A stretch of DNA of 64,000 bases from Lamellibrachia satsuma (Eukaryota; Annelida; Polychaeta; Sabellida; Siboglinidae), in assembly GCA_033239005.1 (NCBI GenBank), contig BSQZ01000030.1, positions 2,907,501 to 2,971,500 of the forward strand. The letters are read 5' to 3'. Position 1 is the first letter of the stretch. The number at the start of each line of letters is the position of its first letter. Under the pieces are notes generated by a model that was not told the origin of the DNA, searched no databases, and saw only the letters and a list, made by a program, of their open reading frames with translations. Shown piece after piece: positions 27,158 to 36,517 of the stretch. The position numbers and the translations under genes were made by a program.

Positions 27158-27217
<60 letters not shown>

Positions 27218-30200
27218 CACACAAGCAAATGCAAAAGAAGTCCGGCAAATTGATGCAGGAAGCAGAAAAGCCAGGCTTGAAAATAGACATACAGAAAACA
27301 GAACTACTAAAGATGAACAGTAGACAACAAGTTACAGCTGAAGGAAAAGATATAGAGGAGGACAACAAGTTCACCTATCTGGGAAGTGAAGTGACAGACA
27401 AAGGAGGAACAGATGAAGATGTCAAAAACAAGATTGCAAAGGCCATTCAGCATTTAAAAGACAGTGTGGAACACATCATCTTTCTCAACACGAAACAAGA
27501 TCAGAATCTTCAACACCAACGTGAAAAGTGTGCTGCTATATGGCTCTGAGACATGGAGAGTAACAAGACAACAACCTGAATGCTACAAACATTCATTAAC
27601 AAATGTCTGAGATACATCCTGAAAACCAAATGGCAAGATAAAACCACAAACAAAGAAATCTGGAAGAGGACAGACCAACACAGCATCAGGAGGACAGACC
27701 AACACAGCATCAGGAGGACAGACCAACGCAGCATCAGGAGGACAGACCAACGCAGCATCAGGAGGACAGACCAACGCAGCATCAGGAGGACAGACCAACG
27801 CAGCATCAGGAGGACAGGCCAACACAGCATCAGGAGGACAGACCAACACAGCATCAGGAGGACAGACCAACACAGCATCAGGAGGACAGACCAACGCAGC
27901 ATCAGGAGGACAGACCAACACAGCATCAGGAGGACAGACCAACACAGCATCAGGAGGACAGACCAACACAGCATCAGGAGGACAGACCAACACAGCATCA
28001 GGAGAGAGATTGCAAGAAGAAAATGGACATGGATAGGAAAAAGAAAAACAGTCAGATCCAAAACTACTTGGAGGAGGTCAGTAGCTGAGTAATTAAAGAA
28101 ACATGGAACCTCCTGGAAAGAGATGAAGAAAGCAACGTTTTGAGAAATAAACCTCCCAAATTTAGCATGTTTATTAAAAATCCTGGTCCTGGTGGGCAGA
28201 CATGGTCCGTCATAACAGAGTATGTAGGTGGATAGTGCATCATTGTCCATCATGATAGTAGGTAGTTGGTGCATTGGTCCTGGTGGGCAGACATGGTCCG
28301 TCATAACAGAGTATGTAGGTGGATAGTGCATCATTGTCCATCATGATAGTAGGTGGTTGGTGCATTGGTCCTGGTGGACAGACATGGTCCATCATGCAGA
28401 GTAGGTAGACGGTGCATTGGTCTTGGTGGACAGACATGGTCCATCGTGACAGAGTAAGTGGGTGGTCCATTGGTCGTGGTGGATATATATGGTCCATGAC
28501 AGAGTAGATGGATGGTGCATTGGTCTTAGTGGACATATATGGTCCATTGTGACAGAGTAGGTGGGTGGTCAATTGGTCCTGGTGGATATATATGGTCCAT
28601 TGTGACAGAGTAGGTGGATGGTGCATTGGTCTTAGTGGACATATATGGTCCATCATGACGGAGTAGGCGGATGGTGCATTGGTCTTAGTGTATATATATG
28701 GTCCATCATGACAGAGTAGGTGGTTGGTGCATTGGTCCTGGTGGACAGACATGGTCCATCATGCAGAGTAGGTAGATGGTGCATTGGTCTTGGTGGACAG
28801 ACATGGTCCATCATGACAGAGTAAGTGGGTGGTCCATTGGTCGTGGTGGATATATATGGTCCATGACAGAGTAGATGGATGGTGCATTGGTCTTAGTGGA
28901 CATATATGGTCCATTGTGACAGAGTAGTTGGATGATGCATTGGTCTTGGGAACATATATGGTCCATCGTGGCAGAGTAGGTGGATGGTGCATTGGTCTTA
29001 ATGGACATATATGGTCCATCATGACAGAGTAGGTGGATGTTGCATTGGTCTTAGTAGACAGATATAGTCCATCATGATAGTAGGTGGTTGGTGCATTGGT
29101 CCTGGTGGACAGACATGGTTCATCATGCAGAGTAGGTAGACGGTGCATTTGTCTTGGTGGACAGACATGGTCCATCGTGACAGAGTAGACGGTGCATTGG
29201 TCCTGGTAGACGTGGTGTTGGGGTGGTCAGCAGAAAGTCTATGTCCACATCAGTGGTCTGTGGGAGGATCCATCAAATTTCCGTTGTGATTTTTTATGTT
29301 TATTTAGCCAAAGATTAACTTTGCACGTCTCCTAGGCCATGTTCACACAGAAATTGATCTGAGCTAACATCATAACTCAGACTGGTAATTTAAACTGTTA
29401 CTTCTCTGGTCGAGACAATGTATTTTTTTATGTTACTAGCAGCAGAAAAATAACTGAAGGATATGTTTAAAGACAACTTTAATAACATGGTATACAAATA
29501 AAAAAATTACCAGAAAAGTACTCAATCTGAAACTAAAAATCTCAAAAGTTACTCAACTATGAGATGCCAGTCAAAACCAATCATTGTCACAACTGGAATG
29601 TGTCTAAACAATAATATGATAAACTTATATAGCTACACAGCCTTTCACATAGATCGCCACCTGTTAATCTGTTTTCTGGGACAACCTAAAAGGTGGACCG
29701 AGCACAATGCTCTCATTTCAATCATTTATTACTCCAAATGTTGCTTATTGTTGAAATGTTTTGTGCTGTTAATTATTTGTATATTGTAATGATTGTAGCC
29801 ACACGGCTCCACCGGGTACTGTGGTACTACAGCACTCAGAGGAACCGTATAGTTACAATCATTACGTAAATGTGTAAAATTAACAAAACAAACCGTTTCC
29901 AAATCATAAGCACAATTTAGAGTGATAAGTAACTGAAAGGAGAGCAACATGGCTATCTTGGTCTGCCTGGTCTGCTCTCTCCTTGGTCCACCTATCAGGC
30001 CTGTTTCAGTGTGAACATGTCCAACCCTAGACGGAAACATTGACTCAACCTAACTTGTTCAAACTATCTGTGCAAACACAGCCTTGTGCTCAACAGTTTG
30101 TCTATAAAGATTTGCTGTTGCAAGGAGCCTGACCGTCTCCCACTGAGAACTCCCACCCACTGGACATGGACAGTGGTGATGCTGTGCTAATGCGGTCACT

Positions 30201-31080
30201 TCTTTGTCATCCAATAGCCATATGGAAATGACCGTTGGAGTTATATGCACCCACTTTCACCCGTGACAGGGGCCCAAGGCCAGGGCAGGGCAGGGTATTG
30301 CCCTGTTGCCCCCATGCCCGAACGGTTTGTGTATCTGGGGCGATGTGAGAAGGTGAGTGATGTACCCTGTTGACGGGGTAGACACAGAAAGGGGTGTGGG
30401 GTGACCACTGTTATTGTTGGCCAGTTACTGCAGGTGTACTGCCACAGTATTGAAGTGACGTTTGTGCTAGTGTCAATTGTTGAACAGTGTGTAGTCACGT
30501 AGATAGTAGATGCAGGCATTGGTGTGTGTGTGTGCGTGTGTGCGCACGCGCACGCATGCGTACATACACAAACACACAAGTGATAATACATGCAGGCACA
30601 TAGACACACACACAAACAAGCGATAACACATACCCACACACATTCACATAAAGACACACACGAAATGCATGCATGCACTCACATGCACTGTTCTGCACAT
30701 TTGTCCACTTTCTGTACTGCATTCTGTTCTTTTCGTTTGCATGCTTTTGTTCTGCTTTCCGTTTCACTTTCTGTTCTTTGTTTTGTTTCACTTTCTGTTT
30801 GACATTTGGTTCCACATTCTAGCCAGCTTTGCACTGTGTGAAGCTTGCAGGTTGAAGACAACACTTTGTGGTCGTGAACAGTTTGTGACGGTTGCTGTCT
30901 GTTCCTGTAGGTCAGTGCGGGATTGCCGACCATTCCGACAGTGACCACAGTCACTCTGGGACTGTCCCCTCCCAACGCTGGGGTTGCACCAGGGATGAAC
31001 CACACAGTGCAGCAGCAAACCTCATCCATGATGCAGTTAAACAGACAGTTACAACAGCAGCAGCAGCTGCAGCAGCAACA

Positions 31081-31137
<57 letters not shown>

Positions 31138-31240
31138 ACAACAACAGCAGATCAGCTCAGTGTCCATGGTGATGCCTGGCACACAAGTGTTGACCGGTCC
31201 GTCAATGGCCACTATCGGTCAACAGCAGCCACAGCAGCCG

Positions 31241-31278
<38 letters not shown>

Positions 31279-34200
31279 GACAATGATGGTCAACCAACAG
31301 TTGACAGGTGGCCAGAACATCTCCATGTCTGGCATTGGCCAGCCAATGACTGATGACACACCGCAGATTGCAGTTGTACGTCCGACTGGTCAGCCCCCAG
31401 GCCGCACAGTCGGTCAAGTTCTGACCGTGCTACCACCGGCCGGAGTAACACCAGTTATGACTGCTCCTGATGGAACAATGCCTCCTGGACCTCAGTCGGC
31501 TGCCGGTCAAGCTGGACCGGAGGATGATAGTCCGGAGGAGAGAGAACGCAAGGCCAACCTGGTCAGTGGTCATTTGTATGACATGCCTGTCCTCAGGGGG
31601 GTTACGATGAACCCCCTTTTTTAAGAGAATTTTTTGTAACTGTAAAAATTTCAGAAATCCCCGGCTGATTGTGTGCTCCATGGGGAGGGGTTTGTTCACA
31701 TATCATGTAGCAAGTGTTAATGTTAGCAGCTGCCAGATTGGTCGGGTATGCTGGCAGGGACCATCACTTACTTGGACGAGCAATTAGAATTTACCACTGG
31801 GCAAGCTAAGTCGGTGTAACACCCGCCCGACCAAACATTTAAATTAGTTTTATGTATCAGACATAATGTTCCTGTCACCCCTAAAAGCTAACCAGAAACC
31901 TGGTTGGTCAACCGCCTGACCCGCAGAACGTCAACCAACAGTTCACAATTATGAACAAATAGGGCAAGTAGAATATTGGCCAAAGACTGTGTATGTAAAG
32001 ACTGTCTTTGGCTGATGTAAAGCTTTGGCTACATGTGGCCTTGCTGTCATGACACATTGCACTGATCATTGCACTGATCATTGCACTGATCATTGCACAT
32101 TTATTTCTTGTTGTTTTAGGAACAAATCCGTACCTTACAAGAGAATCTAGCTGCTGCCCAGCAGAAAGAGAGACAGTTCAGGCGTAGAAACAACATTCAA
32201 GGAAACGTACAAGGTTTGTCAGTTCTCACAAGACATACACCTAACTTAATCTTTATCTTATCGCCTATGTACAATGGCACTTTTTCCCAGAATTCCAGGA
32301 GAAAACTATTAACTAATTTACAACTTACTTACTTAATTTACATTCTACGATCAAAGTCAATTGTTTTGATGATTTTAACAAAAGATTTTATTTAACCAAC
32401 TGCACATATTACTGCTCACAACTAAAGATGTGCAGAAGGTTACAGCTGACCCTTCTGGCCACTTCCCTCGTAGAACCACCCTACTAACTCATTGTTACAG
32501 CCACTTCCCTCGTACCACCACCCTATTAACACATTGTTGCAGCAACTTCCCTCGTAGAACCACCCTACTAACCCACTGTTGCAGCCACTTCCCTGATAGA
32601 ACCACCCTACTAACCCATTGTTACAGCTACTTCCCTCGTAGAACCACCCTACTAACCCATTGTTACAGCCACTTCCCCCGTAGAACCACCCTACTAACCC
32701 ATTGTTACAGCCACTTCCCTCATAGAACCACCCTACTAACACATTGTTACAGCCACTTCCCCATAGAACCACCCTACTAACCCATTGTTGCAGCCACTTC
32801 CCTCGTAGAACCACCCTACTAACCCATTGTTACAGCCACTTCCCTCGTAGAACCACCCTACTAACCCATTGTTACAGCCACTTCCCTGATAGAACCACCC
32901 TACTAACCCATTGTTACAGCCAATTCCCTCGTAGAACCACCCTACTAACACATTGTTACAGCCACTTCCCCATAGAACCACCCTACTAACCCATTGTTGC
33001 AGCCACTTCCCTCGTAGAACCACCCTACTAACCCATTGTTACAGCCACTTCCCTCATAGAACCACCCTACTAACACATTGTTACAGCCACTTCCCCATAG
33101 AACCACCCTACTAACCCACTGTTGCAGCCACTTCCCTGATAGAACCACCCTACTAACCCATTGTTACAGCCACTTCCCTCGTAGAACCACCCTACTAACC
33201 CATTGTTGCAGCCACTTCCCTGATAGAACCACCCTACTAACCCATTGTTACAGCCACTTCCCTCGTAGAACCACCCTACTAACCCATTGTTACAGCCACT
33301 TCCCCATAGAACCACCCTACTAACACATTGTTACAGCCACTTCCCCATAGAACCACCCTACTAACCCATTGTTACAGCCACTTCCCTGATAGAACCACCC
33401 TACTAACCCATTGTTACAGCCACTTCCCTCGTAGAACCACCCTACTAACCCATTGTTACAGCAACTTCCCTTGTAGAACCACCCTACTAACCCATTGTTA
33501 CAGCCACTTCCCTCGTAGAACTGCCCTACTAACCCATTGTTACAGCCACTTCCCTGATAGAACCACCCTACTAACACATTGTTACAGCCACTTCCCCATA
33601 GAACCACCCTACTAACACATTGTTACAGCCACTTCCCCATAGAACCACCCTACTAACCCATTGTTACAGCCACTTCCTTCGTAGAACCACCCTACTAACC
33701 CATTGTTACAGCAACTTCCCTCGTAGAACCACCCTACTAACCCATTGTTACAGCCACTTCCCTCGTAGAACTGCCCTACTAACCCATTGTTACAGCCACT
33801 TCCCTGATAGAACCACCCTACTAACCCATTGTTACAGCCACTTCCCCATAGAACCACCCTACTAACACATTGTTACAGCCACTTCCCCATAGAACCACCC
33901 TACTAACCCATTGTTACAGCCACTTCCCTCGTAGAACCACCCTACTAACCCATTGTTACAGCAACTTCCCTCGTAGAACCACCCTACTAACCCATTGTTA
34001 CAGCCACTTCCCTGATAGAACCACCCTACTAACACATTGTTACAGCCACTTCCCTCGTAGAACCACCCTATTAACACATTGTTACAGCCACTTCCCTGAT
34101 AGAACCACCCTACTAACACATTGTTACAGCAACTTCCCTCGTAGAACCACCCTATTAACACATTGTTACAGCCACTTCCCTGATAGAACCACCCTACTAA

Positions 34201-36479
34201 CACATTGTTACAGCCACTTCCCTCGTAGAACCACCCTATTAACACATTGTTACAGCCACTTCCCTGATAGAACCACCCTACTAACACATTGTTACAGCCA
34301 CTTCCCTCGTAGAACCACCCTACTAACACATTGTTACAGCCACTTCCCTGATAGAACCACCCTACTAACCCATTGTTACAGCCACTTCCCCATAGAACCA
34401 CCCTACTAACACATTGTTACAGCCACTTCCCCATAGAACCACCCTACTAACCCACTGTTGCAGCCACTTCCCTCGTAGAACCACCCTACTAACCCATTGT
34501 TACAGCCACTTCCCTCGTAGAACCACCCTACTAACCCATTGTTACAGCCACTTCCCCATAGAACCACCCTACTAACCCATTGTTGCAGCCACTTCCCTCG
34601 TAGAACCACCCTACTAACCCATTGTTACAGCCACTTCCCTCGTAGAACCACCCTACTAACCCACTGTTACAGCCACTTCCCTGATAGAACCACCCTACTA
34701 ACACATTGTTGCAGCCACTTCCCTCGTAGAACCACCCTACTAACCCATTGTTGCAGCCACTTCCCTCGTAGAACCACCCTACTAACCCATTGTTACAGCC
34801 ACTTCCCTCGTAGAACCACCCTACTAACCCATTGTTGCAGCCACTTCCCCCGTAGAACCACCCTACTAACCCATTGTTACAGCCACTTCCCCATAGAACC
34901 ACCCTACTAACCCATTGTTGCAGCCACTTCCCTCGTAGAACCACCCTACTAACACATTGTTACAGCAACTTCCCTGATAGAACTGCCCTACTAACCCATT
35001 GTTGCAGCAACTTCCCTGATAGAACTACCCTAATAACCCATTGTTGCAGCAACTTCCCTGATAGAACTACCCTAATAACCCATTGTTGCAGCAACTTCCC
35101 TGATAGAACTACCCTAATAACCCATTGTTACAGCCACTTCCCTGATAGAACTACCCTACTAACCCATTGTTACAGCCACTTCCCTGATAGAACTACCCTA
35201 ATAACCCATTGTTGCAGCCACTTCCCTGATAGAACTACCCTAATAACCCATTGTTGCAGCCACTTCCCTGATAGAACTACCCTAATAACCCATTGTTGCA
35301 GCCACTTCCCTGATAGAACTGCCCTAATAACCCATTGTTACAGCCACTTCCCTGATAGAACCACCCTACTAACCCATTGTTACAGCCACTTCCCTGATAG
35401 AACTACCCTAATAACCCATTGTTGCAGCAACTTCCCTGATAGAACTACCCTAATAACCCATTGTTACAGCCGCTTCCCTGATAGAACTACCCTACTAACC
35501 CATTGTTACAGCAACTTCCCTGATAGAACTGCCCTACTAACCCATTGTTACAGCCGCTTCCCTGATAGAACTGCCCTACTAACCCATTGTTACAGCCGCT
35601 TCCCTGATAGAACTACCCTACTAACCCATTGTTACAGCCGCTTCCCTGATAGAACTACCCTAATAACCCATTGTTACAGCCACTTCCCTGATAGAACTAC
35701 CCTAATAACCCATTGTTACAGCCACTTCCCTGATAGAACTACCCTACTAACCCATTGTTACAGCCACTTCCCTGATAGAACTACCCTAATAACCCACTGT
35801 TACAGCCACTTCCCTGATAGAACTACCCTAATAACCCATTGTTACAGCCACTTCCCTGATAGAACTACCCAACTAACCCATTGTTACAGCCACTTCCCTG
35901 ATAGAACCACCCTAATAACCCATTGTTACAGCCACTTCCCTGATAGAACCACCCTACTAAACCATTGTTACAGCCACTTCCCTGATAGAACTACCCTAAT
36001 AACCCATTGTTACAGCCACTTCCCTGATAGAACTACCCTAATAACCCATTGTTACAGCCACTTCCCTGATAGAACTACCCTACTAACCCATGCAGACAAC
36101 TTGCAAATGCTGTTTGGTGCTCATTTTTCATTTCTTATGAAAAACTAAATAATAATAATATTACAAAATACTATTTTTTATTTAATCTATTTTTCACATC
36201 CCATAGCATAGTAGTGCACATTTTCTTGATAAAATCACATTTTAAATGTTTTAGTTACAATTTACCAGAACAATTTTTTCCCACTAATGTATTTATGTGT
36301 ACCAGATGTAGACGACTGTGTTGTGAAGTCAGTGTCACTGCTGTGTAATAGGGATGGTGCCAGGACAGCAACAGCTCAGACAACAACAGATATGTCAACT
36401 ACAGCAGCGGCAGCAACTTCAGTTGCAGCGATTGCAGCAGCAACAACAGCAGCAGCAACAGCAACAACAGCAGCAGCAA

Positions 36480-36517
<38 letters not shown>

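Larger units (their letters stand above)
26862..28166 (+). mobile_element. RTE-like LINE relic with internal repeats
   Basis: Reads, across frame breaks, as [29 protein letters not shown], the catalytic [10 protein letters not shown] and [20 protein letters not shown], then [12 protein letters not shown] and [10 protein letters not shown]: reverse transcriptase thumb to C-terminus. A (CACG)n run (27156-27218) and a 24-bp array (27663-28005) lie inside the frame. Clade is inferred from motif style. Confidence 0.8.

Noticed and set aside
26930..27374. Frames rich in ARTH/VRAC repeats
   Set aside because: Translations of a (CACG)n microsatellite within a LINE relic.
30679..31212. Minus-strand frame with a long poly-cysteine run
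   Set aside because: Antisense shadow of the MED25 CAG/CAA tract.
34874..36148. 424-codon open frame and many similar ones from 32430 on
   Set aside because: 42-bp satellite lying in a MED25 intron; both strands are open, with no conserved domain.
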